Below are positions 6,979 through 16,465 of a stretch of DNA of 64,000 bases, piece by piece. Source of the stretch: Pseudomonas sp. S04 (GTDB lineage: Bacteria; Pseudomonadota; Gammaproteobacteria; Pseudomonadales; Pseudomonadaceae). The stretch spans positions 1,199,001 to 1,263,000 of the forward strand of contig NZ_CP019427.1 in the NCBI RefSeq assembly GCF_009834545.1, given 5' to 3'. Numbering within the stretch: position 1 is the stretch's first letter; the number at the start of each line of letters is the position of its first letter. The position numbers and the translations under genes were made by a program. A model generated the notes under the pieces. It was not told where the DNA came from. It made no database searches and worked only from the letters and a program-made list of their open reading frames with translations.

Positions 6979-9609
6979 ATGACCGATATCGATGCACGCT
7001 TGCGCGAAGATGTTCACCTCTTGGGTGAGCTGTTGGGCAACACCATCCGCGCACAGTACGGGGATGGTTTTCTCGACAAGATCGAGCAGATTCGCAAGGG
7101 TGCCAAGGCTGACCGTCGTGGCTCCATGGATGCCGAACTGAGCGCCAGCCTCAACCAGCTGAGTGAGGACGAACTGCTGCCGGTAGCGCGGGCGTTCAAC
7201 CAGTTCCTCAACCTGGCGAACATCGCCGAGCAGTACCAGTTGATCCATCGCCGCGAAGAGTCGCAGCCGGCGCCGTTCGAGGCGCGGGTCCTGCCGCAAC
7301 TGCTGGCCCGGCTGCGGGCCGAGGGTCACAGTGGCGAATCACTGGCGCGGCAATTGGGCCGGCTGGAGATTGAGTTGGTGCTCACCGCGCACCCCACCGA
7401 AGTAGCGCGCCGGACCCTGATCCAGAAGTACGACGCAATTGCCGCGCAACTGGCCGCGCAGGACCATCGCGACCTCACCAGCGCCGAGCGCGAGCAGATC
7501 CACCAACGCTTGCAGCGCTTGATCGCCGAGGCCTGGCACACCGAAGAAATCCGCCGCACCCGACCCACCCCGGTCGACGAAGCCAAGTGGGGGTTCGCGG
7601 TGATCGAACATTCGCTGTGGCAGGCGATTCCCAATTACCTACGCAAGGCCGACCTGGCCCTGCAGACCGCCACCGGCCTGCGTTTGCCACTGGAAGCCGC
7701 GCCGATCCGCTTCGCCTCCTGGATGGGCGGCGACCGCGACGGCAATCCCAATGTGACGGCGGCGGTGACCCGTGAGGTGTTGCTGCTGGCACGCTGGATG
7801 GCGGCAGACTTGTACCTGCGTGACGTCGATCAACTGGCAGCCGACCTGTCGATGCAACAGGCCAGCGCGGCGCTGCAGGCCAAGGCCGGCGACAGTGCCG
7901 AGCCTTACCGGGCGGTGCTCAAGCAATTGCGCGAACGCCTGCGGGCGACCCGCAACTGGGCCCAGGCTTCGTTGGCCGCGAATACCCCGGCCGGGGCCGA
8001 TGTGCTGCACAACAACCGCGACCTGCTGGACCCGCTGGAGCTGTGCTACCAGTCGCTGCACGAATGTGGCATGGGCGTGATTGCCGATGGCCCGCTGCTC
8101 GACTGTGTGCGCCGGGCCGTGACTTTCGGCCTGTTCCTGGTGCGCCTGGACGTGCGGCAGGACTCCATCCGGCATTGCTCGGCGATGACCGAGATCACCG
8201 ATTACCTCGGCCTGGGGCGGTATGAGGATTGGGACGAGGAGGCGCGCATCGCGTTCCTCATGACTGAGCTGCACAATCGCCGGCCGCTGCTGCCCAGCCA
8301 CTTCAAGCCTTCGGCCGACACTGCAGAGGTCCTCGCGACTTGCCGCGAAGTCGCCGCCGCACCGGCGGCTTCGCTGGGCTCCTATGTGATCTCCATGGCC
8401 GGTGCTGCCTCCGACGTGCTCGCCGTGCAACTGCTGCTCAAGGAAGCCGGGGTGCTACGGCCGATGCGCGTGGTGCCGCTGTTCGAAACCCTGGCGGACC
8501 TGGACAACGCCGGGCCGGTGATTGAAAAGCTGTTGCTGCTGCCCGGCTATCGCGCGCGTTTGCAAGGCCCCCAGGAAGTGATGATCGGTTACTCCGACTC
8601 GGCCAAGGACGCCGGCACCACCGCGGCGGCCTGGGCGCAATACCGGGCGCAGGAGCGGCTGGTGGATATTTGCCGTGAGCAGCAAGTCGAACTGCTGCTG
8701 TTCCATGGTCGCGGTGGGACCGTGGGCCGTGGCGGTGGTCCGGCGCATGCGGCGATTCTGTCGCAGCCGCCGGGTTCGGTGGCTGGGCGTTTCCGTACCA
8801 CCGAGCAGGGCGAGATGATTCGCTTCAAGTTCGGCTTGCCGGACATCGCCGAGCAGAACCTGAACCTCTATCTGGCCGCTGTGCTGGAGGCGACATTGCT
8901 CCCGCCACCGCCGCCGGAACCCGCGTGGCGGGGCTTGATGGATGAACTGGCCGCCGATGGCGTGAGCGCTTATCGCGCGGTGGTACGGGAGAATCCGCAG
9001 TTCGTCGAATACTTCCGCCAATCCACCCCCGAGCAGGAACTGGGGCGGCTACCCCTGGGCAGTCGCCCGGCCAAGCGCCGGGCCGGAGGCATTGAAAGCC
9101 TGCGGGCGATCCCGTGGATCTTCGGCTGGACCCAGACCCGCCTGATGCTACCGGCCTGGCTGGGTTGGGAAGCGGCGCTGAGCAAGGCGCTGGCCCGTGG
9201 CGAGGGTGAACTGCTGGCGCAGATGCGCGAGCAATGGCCGTTCTTCCGCACCCGGATCGACATGTTGGAAATGGTCCTGGCCAAGGCCGACGCGGACATC
9301 GCAAGGTCCTACGACGAGCGTCTGGTGGAGGCCGATTTGCTGCCTTTGGGGGCGCATTTACGCGACCTATTGTCGCAGGCCTGCGCCGTGGTCCTGGGCC
9401 TGACTGGCCAGTCGCAGTTGCTTGCCCATAGCCCTGACACTCTGGAATTCATTCGCCTGCGCAACACCTACCTCGATCCGCTGCATCTATTGCAGGCCGA
9501 GCTGCTGGCCCGCTCGCGACAGCAGGACGTGGCGCAGGGCAGCCCGGTGGAACAGGCGTTGCTGGTGTCTGTAGCGGGGATTGCCGCCGGTTTGCGCAAC
9601 ACCGGCTAA
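6979..9609 (+). CDS. ppc: Phosphoenolpyruvate carboxylase
   Basis: Carboxylates phosphoenolpyruvate with bicarbonate to oxaloacetate, refilling the TCA cycle. The 876-residue length is usual for bacteria. Signature motifs appear in order: [13 protein letters not shown] with the catalytic His (near residue 137), [25 protein letters not shown], and the PEP-binding loop [20 protein letters not shown] lies 8 bases before the ATG. The C-terminus ends RNTG, as in the family. It is monocistronic: 288 bases separate it from adk, and the gene upstream is divergent. No oddities. Confidence 0.98.
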   Translation: MTDIDARLREDVHLLGELLGNTIRAQYGDGFLDKIEQIRKGAKADRRGSMDAELSASLNQLSEDELLPVARAFNQFLNLANIAEQYQLIHRREESQPAPFEARVLPQLLARLRAEGHSGESLARQLGRLEIELVLTAHPTEVARRTLIQKYDAIAAQLAAQDHRDLTSAEREQIHQRLQRLIAEAWHTEEIRRTRPTPVDEAKWGFAVIEHSLWQAIPNYLRKADLALQTATGLRLPLEAAPIRFASWMGGDRDGNPNVTAAVTREVLLLARWMAADLYLRDVDQLAADLSMQQASAALQAKAGDSAEPYRAVLKQLRERLRATRNWAQASLAANTPAGADVLHNNRDLLDPLELCYQSLHECGMGVIADGPLLDCVRRAVTFGLFLVRLDVRQDSIRHCSAMTEITDYLGLGRYEDWDEEARIAFLMTELHNRRPLLPSHFKPSADTAEVLATCREVAAAPAASLGSYVISMAGAASDVLAVQLLLKEAGVLRPMRVVPLFETLADLDNAGPVIEKLLLLPGYRARLQGPQEVMIGYSDSAKDAGTTAAAWAQYRAQERLVDICREQQVELLLFHGRGGTVGRGGGPAHAAILSQPPGSVAGRFRTTEQGEMIRFKFGLPDIAEQNLNLYLAAVLEATLLPPPPPEPAWRGLMDELAADGVSAYRAVVRENPQFVEYFRQSTPEQELGRLPLGSRPAKRRAGGIESLRAIPWIFGWTQTRLMLPAWLGWEAALSKALARGEGELLAQMREQWPFFRTRIDMLEMVLAKADADIARSYDERLVEADLLPLGAHLRDLLSQACAVVLGLTGQSQLLAHSPDTLEFIRLRNTYLDPLHLLQAELLARSRQQDVAQGSPVEQALLVSVAGIAAGLRNTG

Positions 9610-10545
<936 letters not shown>

Positions 10546-10568
10546 TAAAGCTCACTGGCTTTACGTTC

Positions 10569-10597
10569 AACGGCCCGCTTGCGGGCCGTTGTTGTTT
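10569..10597 (+). terminator. Intrinsic terminator of adk
   Basis: A perfect 10-bp stem AACGGCCCGC / GCGGGCCGTT with a 2-base loop (probably opened to 4) is followed by GTTGTTT. It lies 24 bases after the adk stop and 42 bases before tsaB. Confidence 0.85.
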
Positions 10598-10638
10598 ATA
10601 CTGACGGACTTTTTTCTACCACGTTGACGGAAACATCG

Positions 10639-11313
10639 ATGAGTACCTTGCTGGCCCTGGACACCGCGACTGAAGCTTGCTCCGTTGCCTTGCTGCATAA
10701 CGGCAAGGTAACCAGCCATTACGAGGTGATCCCGCGGCTGCATGCGCAGAAGCTGCTGCCGATGATCCAGCAATTGCTGGCCGAGGCCGGCACCACCTTG
10801 CAGGCGGTCGATGCGATTGCCTTTGGCCGTGGGCCGGGGGCGTTTACCGGGGTACGGATTGCCATCGGCGTGGTCCAGGGCCTGGCGTTTGCCCTGGATC
10901 GTCCGGTGTTGCCGGTGTCCAACCTGGCGGTGCTGGCGCAGCGCGCGTTGCGCGAGCACGGCGCGACCCAGGTGGCGGCCGCCATCGATGCCCGCATGGA
11001 TGAAGTCTATTGGGGTTGCTACCGCGAAACCGCCGGTGAAATGCGCCTGGTCGGCGCTGAGGCGGTGCTGCCACCGGAAGTCGCGGCTCTGCCTGCTGAT
11101 GCGGCGGGCGACTGGTTTGGTGCCGGCACCGGTTGGGGTTATGCCGAGCGCATCGCCGTCAGCCTGAGTGGCCAGGACGCCGGCATGCTGCCCCACGCCC
11201 AGGACTTGCTGAGCCTGGCGCAGTTCGCCTGGGAGCGTGGTGAAGCGATTGTCGCCGACAACGCCCAGCCGGTTTACCTGCGCGACAAAGTGGCGACGCC
11301 CAAGGCCCGCTAA
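10639..11313 (+). CDS. tsaB: tRNA threonylcarbamoyladenosine biosynthesis protein TsaB
   Basis: Non-catalytic partner of TsaD and TsaE in transfer of threonylcarbamoyl to A37 of ANN-decoding tRNAs. The 224-residue protein has the ASKHA-fold N-terminus MSTLLALDTATEACSVALL and the family motif AFGRGPGAFTGVRI. It lacks the metal-binding histidines of TsaD, as TsaB should. The ATG at 10639 gives the normal family start; an in-frame upstream ATG at 10579 lies inside the adk terminator and is rejected. TcdA, encoded at 31121, acts on the product of this pathway. Confidence 0.96.
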   Translation: MSTLLALDTATEACSVALLHNGKVTSHYEVIPRLHAQKLLPMIQQLLAEAGTTLQAVDAIAFGRGPGAFTGVRIAIGVVQGLAFALDRPVLPVSNLAVLAQRALREHGATQVAAAIDARMDEVYWGCYRETAGEMRLVGAEAVLPPEVAALPADAAGDWFGAGTGWGYAERIAVSLSGQDAGMLPHAQDLLSLAQFAWERGEAIVADNAQPVYLRDKVATPKAR

Positions 11314-11392
11314 GCCCTCGTCAGGGTCAGTACGTGACGTCAATCGTCAGTTTTCAGCCCGGGCTTTTAAACCTTTTGCCTTTTATGTGTTC

Positions 11393-11456
11393 TAGTTATC
11401 ACTTGGCAATTTGCGCGTCGCAGTAAGTGCCGCTAAATTGCCATCATTGATAACGA
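11393..11456. promoter_or_regulatory. Nested inverted repeat upstream of the 98-residue gene
   Basis: Outer arms GTTATCA (11395-11401) and TGATAAC (11448-11454) enclose inner arms GGCAATTT (11405-11412) and AAATTGCC (11435-11442). The two sets are co-centred to within about one base. The structure ends 10 bases before the ATG at 11467, so it could be a double operator or a large leader hairpin. Confidence 0.55.
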
Positions 11457-11466
11457 GTTTATCTCT

Positions 11467-11763
11467 ATGCGCGTAGACGGTTTTTCCTCGCAGTCCTATC
11501 CCATCCCCCGCAAGCCTCGCAAGGGCAGTGCGACGGTGGACGACTCCGTCCTGGACCACGACGACGAACCGCAAGTGCCCTCTGAAGAGCAACTGGCCGC
11601 CCGCGCCGCCCAGCGCCAGAGCAATCTGCCCGCGCGCCCGCAAGACCTGCTCTACCACCGTGCGATGAGCCGGCATGTCTCGCTGGCCCTGGCCAGTTAC
11701 CTGAGTACCGCCGCTTTCGTCGATTGGGACATGGAAGTGCTGGGTCTCGACCTGCACATCTGA
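11467..11763 (+). CDS. Conserved hypothetical protein, 98 residues
   Basis: A small acidic/basic protein of 98 residues: a low-complexity polar N-terminal half (PIPRKPRKGSATVDD, then DHDDEPQVPSEEQLAARAAQ) and a more ordered C-terminal half (RAMSRHVSLALASYLSTAAF, ending GLDLHI). No signal peptide or known motif. There is no strong Shine-Dalgarno, only CGAG about 9 bases before the ATG. Its TGA overlaps the next ATG (TGATG), so it is coupled to the DUF72 gene. Codon use looks like its neighbours. I do not recognise the family beyond its presence in pseudomonads. Confidence 0.75.
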   Translation: MRVDGFSSQSYPIPRKPRKGSATVDDSVLDHDDEPQVPSEEQLAARAAQRQSNLPARPQDLLYHRAMSRHVSLALASYLSTAAFVDWDMEVLGLDLHI

Positions 11764-12623
11764 TGTCGCTACCGTATTTCCTCGGGTGCCCATCCTGGAG
11801 CGAAAACGCCTGGCGCCAGTATCTGTATCCGCAAGACGCACGTCCCAACCAGTTCCTGGAGTTGTACTCACAGGTGTTCAACGCCGTTGAAGGCAACACC
11901 ACCTTCTATGCGCGCCCAGCACCGGCGACGGTGGAGCGCTGGGCGCAAACCATGCCCAGACACTTTCGTTTTACCGCCAAGTTCCCCAGCGATATCAGCC
12001 ACGGCGGTGACCTGCGTGAGCAACTGACGGGCGCCGAGTCTTTCGTGCAATTGCTCAGCCCGCTGGGTGAGCGGGTGGCGCCGTTCTGGCTGCAGCTGTC
12101 GAAGGCCTTTACCCCGCAACGCTTGCCGGAACTCGCCGGGTTTATCGACGGTTTGCAGCGGCCCTTGGCGGTGGAGGTGCGGCATCCGGATTTTTTTGCC
12201 AAGGGCGATGCCGAGCGCCAGCTCAATCGCCTGTTGCTTGCGCGTGGCGTTGAGCGGATCTGCCTGGATCCGCGAGCGCTGTTCAGTTGCACCTCGAGTG
12301 ACCCTGGGGTCCTGCATGCGCAGTCGAAGAAACCTAACGTGCCGACTCGCCCGGCAGCGTTCACCCAGTGCCCGCAGGTGCGCTTCATCGGTCATCCGCT
12401 GCTGCTGGCCAATGATCCGTTCCTGACGCCCTGGGTCGAGAAAATCGCCCAGTGGATCGAAGAGGGACGCACGCCGTACATCTTCCTGCACACTGCCGAC
12501 AACCTGCAGGCAGCCGCGTTGGCACAGCACTTTCATGCTCGGTTGATGACGCGTTTGCCTGGCTTGCCGGCGCTGCCTGAGCTATATAGAGAACCCGCCG
12601 CCGAGCAGCTCGGTTTGCTCTGA
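11763..12623 (+). CDS. DUF72 (YecE-like) TIM-barrel protein
   Basis: A 286-residue DUF72 protein, a family with a TIM-barrel fold and no established reaction. The diagnostic N-terminus is seen: LGCPSWSENAW, then FLELYSQVFNAVEGNTTFYA and TMPRHFRFTAKFPSDISH; the later VEVRHPDFF and YIFLHTADN are also family motifs. The ATG at 11763 overlaps the previous stop by one base. A start 39 bases further upstream would remove this coupling and adds a non-conserved tail, so I reject it. Molecular role unknown. Confidence 0.9.
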   Translation: MSLPYFLGCPSWSENAWRQYLYPQDARPNQFLELYSQVFNAVEGNTTFYARPAPATVERWAQTMPRHFRFTAKFPSDISHGGDLREQLTGAESFVQLLSPLGERVAPFWLQLSKAFTPQRLPELAGFIDGLQRPLAVEVRHPDFFAKGDAERQLNRLLLARGVERICLDPRALFSCTSSDPGVLHAQSKKPNVPTRPAAFTQCPQVRFIGHPLLLANDPFLTPWVEKIAQWIEEGRTPYIFLHTADNLQAAALAQHFHARLMTRLPGLPALPELYREPAAEQLGLL

Positions 12624-12657
12624 CGACGGGCCACCCCCCCGCGACAGGAGCGAGCCA

Positions 12658-13479
12658 ATGGCCACGCAAATCTTCAAAGCCCAAGCGTTCAAAGCCTTGC
12701 ATGAAGGTCCCGGGACCTTTGTGATTCCCAATCCCTGGGATGCCGGTTCGGCAAGGATGCTCGCCAGCCTGGGTTACCAGGCGCTGGCAACCACCAGTGC
12801 CGGCTACGCGTTTTCCATGGCTCGCCCCGACGGCGCACTGAAGCTTGAGGACACCCTGGCCAACGTCCGGGCGATTGTCGCGGCCAGCGACTTGCCGGTC
12901 GCCGTCGACCTCGAAAACGGCTTTGCCGATGATCCCACGCAGTGCGCCGAAAGCCTGCTGCGTGCCGCCAGTGCCGGGGCCGTCGGCGGCTCGATCGAAG
13001 ATGCCACGGGCCGCGAAGACGCTCCCATCTACTGCTTCGAGCATGCCGTGGCGCGCATCGAGGCGGCGGTGGCGGCCGCGCGCAGCCTGCCATTTCCCTT
13101 CACCTTGACCGCGCGCGCGGAGAATTACCTGCACGGTAATCCAGACCTGGCCGATACCATCCGCCGCCTGCAAGCGTTCGCCGAGGCGGGCGCCGATGTG
13201 CTGTATGCCCCCGGCCTGCGTACGGCTGAAGAAGTGCTGGCGGTCGTGCGGGCGGTGGCGCCCAAACCGGTCAACGTGTTGATGTCCGGGGGGCTCAAGC
13301 TTAACGTGGCGCAACTCAACGAGATGGGGGTCAAGCGTATCAGCGTCGGTTCGGCCATGGCCTTGGCGGCCTATGGCGAGTTCTTCCGCGCCGCCCGGGA
13401 GATTCAGGAACACGGCACCTTTGGCTTCACCGAGCGCTCGATGCCGTATGCGCAGGCCAATCAACTGTTCAAAGGCTGA
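12658..13479 (+). CDS. Isocitrate lyase/PEP mutase-family enzyme
   Basis: A 273-residue enzyme of the ICL/PEPM superfamily, which cleaves or forms C-C or P-C bonds next to a carboxylate. The metal site is seen in AVDLENGFADDP (Asp84, Glu86), with the family N-terminus FVIPNPWDAGSAR and SIEDATG. The KKCGH catalytic loop of isocitrate and methylisocitrate lyases is absent, so it is neither of those. Candidates are an oxaloacetate decarboxylase-like or carboxyphosphonoenolpyruvate mutase-like enzyme; the exact substrate cannot be read. ACAGGAG precedes the ATG. It is 34 bases from the DUF72 gene and probably co-transcribed. Confidence 0.87.
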   Translation: MATQIFKAQAFKALHEGPGTFVIPNPWDAGSARMLASLGYQALATTSAGYAFSMARPDGALKLEDTLANVRAIVAASDLPVAVDLENGFADDPTQCAESLLRAASAGAVGGSIEDATGREDAPIYCFEHAVARIEAAVAAARSLPFPFTLTARAENYLHGNPDLADTIRRLQAFAEAGADVLYAPGLRTAEEVLAVVRAVAPKPVNVLMSGGLKLNVAQLNEMGVKRISVGSAMALAAYGEFFRAAREIQEHGTFGFTERSMPYAQANQLFKG

Positions 13480-13492
13480 CTGACGGGGCGTG

Positions 13493-14194
13493 ATGGTGAA
13501 GTGGCTGAAAGTCCTGGTGCTGCTGTTATTGCTGGTGGGGGCTGGGTTGTTCGGTGTGTGGCGGGGCTGGTTGCCTGTGTCCTCGGCGTGGAATCCCTGG
13601 GCGCCGCTGGAGGTGCAGGCGGCGCCGAACCTGCTGACGCGCTACAAGCTGATGCGCCTGCGTGATAACCCGGCACTCTGTGACCAGGTACTCGCTACCT
13701 CCGGCCTGAAGTTCAGCCGCCAGGCGGACAGCCCGACCGATGCCACCTGCCCGTTGCACAACACCTTGCGGGTGTCAGGTGGCGAGGTGGCGCTGAGCAG
13801 CAGCTTTCTCGCCAGCTGCCCCCTGGCTGTGGCCTTTGCCCTGTTTCAGCGCCACGCGCTGCAGCCTGCGGCTCAGGCGGTCTACGGCCAGGCGGTGGCG
13901 CGGGTCGATCACCTGGGCAGCTTTGCCTGCCGCAATATGTACAACCGGGAAAAAGCTGCACGCAGCCAGCACGCCACGGCCAATGCCCTGGACATTGCCG
14001 GTTTTCGCCTGGCCGATGGGCGCACAGTCAACGTGCTGCGGGACTGGCCACAGGACAACGCCGACGCGCGGTTTTTGCGCCAGGTGCGCGATGACGCCTG
14101 TGAGGTGTTCAACGTGGTGCTGAGCCCGGACTACAACGCCGCCCATCGCAATCATTTTCACCTGGATACGGGGCCCTGGTGGGTCTGCCGCTGA
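13493..14194 (+). CDS. Extensin-like family protein (C-terminal Extensin-like_C domain), exported
   Basis: A 233-residue protein with an N-terminal hydrophobic segment (VLVLLLLLVGAGLFGVW), either a signal anchor or an uncleaved signal peptide. The rest fits the bacterial extensin-like_C family, with an M15-peptidase-like histidine cluster near the end (AHRNHFHLDTGPWW), six cysteines that suggest disulfides in the periplasm, and SQHATANALDIAGF in the middle, whose His and Asp resemble zinc ligands of D-Ala-D-Ala peptidases. A wall-related peptidase role is inferred. A GTG at 13490 directly precedes the ATG; the ribosome site is weak, so the start is uncertain by one codon. Confidence 0.82.
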   Translation: MVKWLKVLVLLLLLVGAGLFGVWRGWLPVSSAWNPWAPLEVQAAPNLLTRYKLMRLRDNPALCDQVLATSGLKFSRQADSPTDATCPLHNTLRVSGGEVALSSSFLASCPLAVAFALFQRHALQPAAQAVYGQAVARVDHLGSFACRNMYNREKAARSQHATANALDIAGFRLADGRTVNVLRDWPQDNADARFLRQVRDDACEVFNVVLSPDYNAAHRNHFHLDTGPWWVCR

Positions 14195-14197
14195 GAC

Positions 14198-14818
14198 TCA
14201 GGCGGCGATGCGCAGATTGTGCAGGACGATCGGCCGCGCCCAGCGGGTGTCGAAGTCCAGTTGTTTCTGTTGTTCGACCTGTTCTTCCGGCGGATAGGGC
14301 GGGGCAGGCGGCGGCAGCAGTTGCAGTTCGAACTCGGCGATCGGCAGGAACAGCGCCCGCGGTTGCGGAGCCGGGCCTGGGGGTGGCAGGGGTTGGCCGG
14401 CCGTGAGCACCAGCGGACGCAGCCACTCGTGGTCGAAGTCCTGTTGCGCTTGCTGGGCGACGATCTCATCAGCCGGGAAGGGCGGGGCTGGCGGGTCCAG
14501 CAGTTGCATCTCGAATTCGGCGATCGGCAGGAACAACGGTTCGGGCGGGCGGATCTCGGTATCGACGATGTTGCACGCACGCTGGCTGACGATCTCGCTC
14601 AGCAACTCGGAGCCGCCAGCGGGCTCAACCGAGCTATCGATGGCAACGGGCGTGTAGTCACCTGCCGCCGGTACCCGGTCACCCAACTGATCGGCCAGGG
14701 CCTGGGCAAAAAAATCCTGCCACAGGTGACTGACGCCGCTCAGTGTTTGGGTGTTGTGCCGGCTGTATTCGCGGTAAGGCGAAATAAACCCGGCGGGTAC
14801 GTGTTGAATGTCTGACAT
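14198..14818 (-). CDS. Hypothetical protein with a tandem 45-residue duplication
   Basis: A 206-residue protein with no signal peptide or membrane segment. Residues 94-138 and 155-199 are copies of one module, 31 of 45 positions identical without gaps: each has LFLPIAEFE(M/L)QLL, then a Pro-rich PPAPP(F/Y)P, a Gln-rich QQ patch, DFD, and R-P-(L/I)-V-L. The copies are joined by a Pro-rich linker (QPLPPPGPAPQP). The N-terminal 90 residues are different and not repeated. It converges with the extensin-like gene (3-base gap) and is divergent from rsmJ. I do not recognise the family; Pro-rich repeats suggest protein-protein contact. Confidence 0.78.
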   Translation of the reverse strand: MSDIQHVPAGFISPYREYSRHNTQTLSGVSHLWQDFFAQALADQLGDRVPAAGDYTPVAIDSSVEPAGGSELLSEIVSQRACNIVDTEIRPPEPLFLPIAEFEMQLLDPPAPPFPADEIVAQQAQQDFDHEWLRPLVLTAGQPLPPPGPAPQPRALFLPIAEFELQLLPPPAPPYPPEEQVEQQKQLDFDTRWARPIVLHNLRIAA

Positions 14819-14911
14819 TTTTCTCGGTCGACGCTCAGCTCTGGCAAAATGCTCGATAGTTTGGTTATCGGCCGTTTTTGCCGATCATTAATTTTTTGAG
14901 TGTGTTTTCTG

Positions 14912-15694
14912 ATGAGTGAGCAACCTGCGGCCAGCCGCATCAAAGTCCAGGCCCTGGCGGATGGCTTTCAGGCGCAAGCCTTGCATTGGGCCGAGCGCCT
15001 GGGCCTGCCGCTGCAACTGGACGATGCCGAGTTCGCCCTGCAAGTGGGTGAACAGGGTTTGCAGTTGCAGCAACTGGGGCCGGATGCGCCCGGTCCGGTG
15101 CGGGTGGATTTCGTCGAGGGTGGCGCGGCCCATCGGCGGTTGTACGGTGGCGGCAGCGGGCAGATGATCGCCAAGGCGGTAGGCGTCGCCCAGGGCGTGC
15201 GCCCCAGGGTGCTGGATGCCACGGCGGGACTGGGCAAGGACGGTTTTGTGTTGGCCAGCCTGGGCTGTGAAATCAGCCTGATCGAACGCCAGCCGTTGAT
15301 TGGCGCCTTGCTCGAGGATGGTCTGGCGCGGGCGGCAGAGGATTTCGAGGTAGCGCCGATTGTCGCGAGGATGCGCTTGCTCAAGGGCAATTCAATCGAG
15401 CTGATGCGCAACTGGGAAGGCGAACCGCCGCAGGTGATCTACCTCGACCCGATGTTCCCGCACCGTGAGAAAACCGCACTGGTGAAAAAGGAAATGCGCC
15501 TGTTTCGCCCGTTAGTGGGGGACGACGCGGATGCCCCGGCCCTGCTGGAAGCTGCCCTGGCCCTGGCCAGCCACCGGGTCGTGGTCAAGCGCCCACGCAA
15601 GGCCCCGTGCATTGCCGGGCCCAAGCCGAGTCATGCGTTGGATGGCAAGTCCAGCCGGTATGACATCTATCCGAAAAAAGCCCTCAAGTCGTAA
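14912..15694 (+). CDS. rsmJ: 16S rRNA (guanine(1516)-N(2))-methyltransferase RsmJ
   Basis: Methylates G1516 of 16S rRNA using S-adenosylmethionine. The 260-residue protein shows the methyltransferase region [21 protein letters not shown] (SAM-binding motif I), then [18 protein letters not shown] and the family motif [21 protein letters not shown]. The C-terminal [10 protein letters not shown] is also typical. The ATG at 14912 gives the expected N-terminus; an in-frame start 12 bases upstream is less likely. It lies next to the mexL locus as in P. aeruginosa. Confidence 0.95.
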   Translation: MSEQPAASRIKVQALADGFQAQALHWAERLGLPLQLDDAEFALQVGEQGLQLQQLGPDAPGPVRVDFVEGGAAHRRLYGGGSGQMIAKAVGVAQGVRPRVLDATAGLGKDGFVLASLGCEISLIERQPLIGALLEDGLARAAEDFEVAPIVARMRLLKGNSIELMRNWEGEPPQVIYLDPMFPHREKTALVKKEMRLFRPLVGDDADAPALLEAALALASHRVVVKRPRKAPCIAGPKPSHALDGKSSRYDIYPKKALKS

Positions 15695-15733
15695 GCTACA
15701 AGCCACATGGCTTGTAGCTTGCAGCTTGCAGCT
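15694..15733. repeat. Short GCTACAAGC-type repeat, convergent-gene terminator
   Basis: AAGCTACAAGCC and GGCTTGTAGCTT form a 12-bp hairpin (15695-15722), followed by two more copies of GCAGCTT-like sequence. Tracts of this kind recur between pseudomonad genes. It lies between convergent rsmJ and mexL and probably stops transcription both ways. Confidence 0.6.
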
Positions 15734-15735
15734 GC

Positions 15736-16371
15736 CTATGGCCGATAGGCCCGCATAAACAACCCCACCACTTCCTGCACATGGGCTTCGGCCGCCTCGC
15801 CGATGGGCGGCTCACCGCAGCCATAGAGCAGGCGGAAATTCCCCGCGCCCTTGAGCAGGCAAAAGAAGTGCTCGGCGGCATTGCGCGGCTTGTCGATGCG
15901 CAAGGCCCCCAGTTGGTCGATCTTGCCGAGCAAGCGTTCCATACCGTTGAGCATCCGTTGCGGGCCGGCGTCGAAGAAGATCAGCGAGAGCTTCGGGTCC
16001 TGGCTGCCCAGGGCCATGATCAGGCGGTGCAGGTTGACCGACTCATCGCTGTTGATCAGTTGATGAAAGCCCCGGGCAATGTTCAGCAACACATTTTCTA
16101 CCGGCATGCCTTCGGGCAATTCGAAGAACAGGGTGGGCAATTGTTCTTCGCACTTGGCCATGACCGCGGCACTGAACAGCGTCTCCTTGTCATTGAAGTG
16201 GCTGTAGACGGTCAGTTTTGATACGCCGGCCTCAGCCGCCACCGCGTCCATGCTGGTGCTCGCATAACCGTTGCTCAGGAACAGGCGCTTGGCTGCCTCG
16301 AGGATCGCTTCGCGCTTGGCGAGATCTTTGGGGCGGCCGGGGCCGTTGGAAGGAGAAAGATTGTCGGACAT
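15736..16371 (-). CDS. mexL: TetR-family repressor, MexL-like
   Basis: A 211-residue TetR/AcrR repressor. The helix-turn-helix spans about residues 20-65: REAILEAAKRLFLSNGY, then MDAVAAEAGVSKLTVYSHF. The gene is divergent from a membrane-fusion protein and RND pump gene, exactly as mexL is from mexJK in P. aeruginosa, where MexL binds the shared intergenic region and represses both. A palindrome over the mexJ -10 (16415-16428) is the likely operator. The name rests on order (rsmJ-mexL-mexJ-mexK-plsB), length and organisation; I cannot align it here. Confidence 0.8.
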   Translation of the reverse strand: MSDNLSPSNGPGRPKDLAKREAILEAAKRLFLSNGYASTSMDAVAAEAGVSKLTVYSHFNDKETLFSAAVMAKCEEQLPTLFFELPEGMPVENVLLNIARGFHQLINSDESVNLHRLIMALGSQDPKLSLIFFDAGPQRMLNGMERLLGKIDQLGALRIDKPRNAAEHFFCLLKGAGNFRLLYGCGEPPIGEAAEAHVQEVVGLFMRAYRP

Positions 16372-16383
16372 TTTTCGCTTTTA

Positions 16384-16431
16384 ATACTGGACTGGTGAGT
16401 TTGCTATTAATAACATACTGCCCAGTATAAT
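16384..16431 (+). promoter_or_regulatory. mexJ promoter with overlapping palindromic operator
   Basis: A perfect TATAAT is at 16426-16431 with TTGCTA at 16401-16406 as a poor -35 (19-base spacing). The 14-base palindrome ATACTG-CC-CAGTAT (16415-16428) overlaps the -10. A second, less exact copy starting ATACTGG lies at 16384-16390. This layout suits repression by the divergent TetR protein. Confidence 0.68.
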
Positions 16432-16465
16432 TATTCCTCGCACCATTAGCGAAAGGTCGTTCACC

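Noticed and set aside
11764..12500. Antisense or alternate frames in the DUF72 gene
   Set aside because: The plus-strand frame has DUF72 motifs; the others do not.
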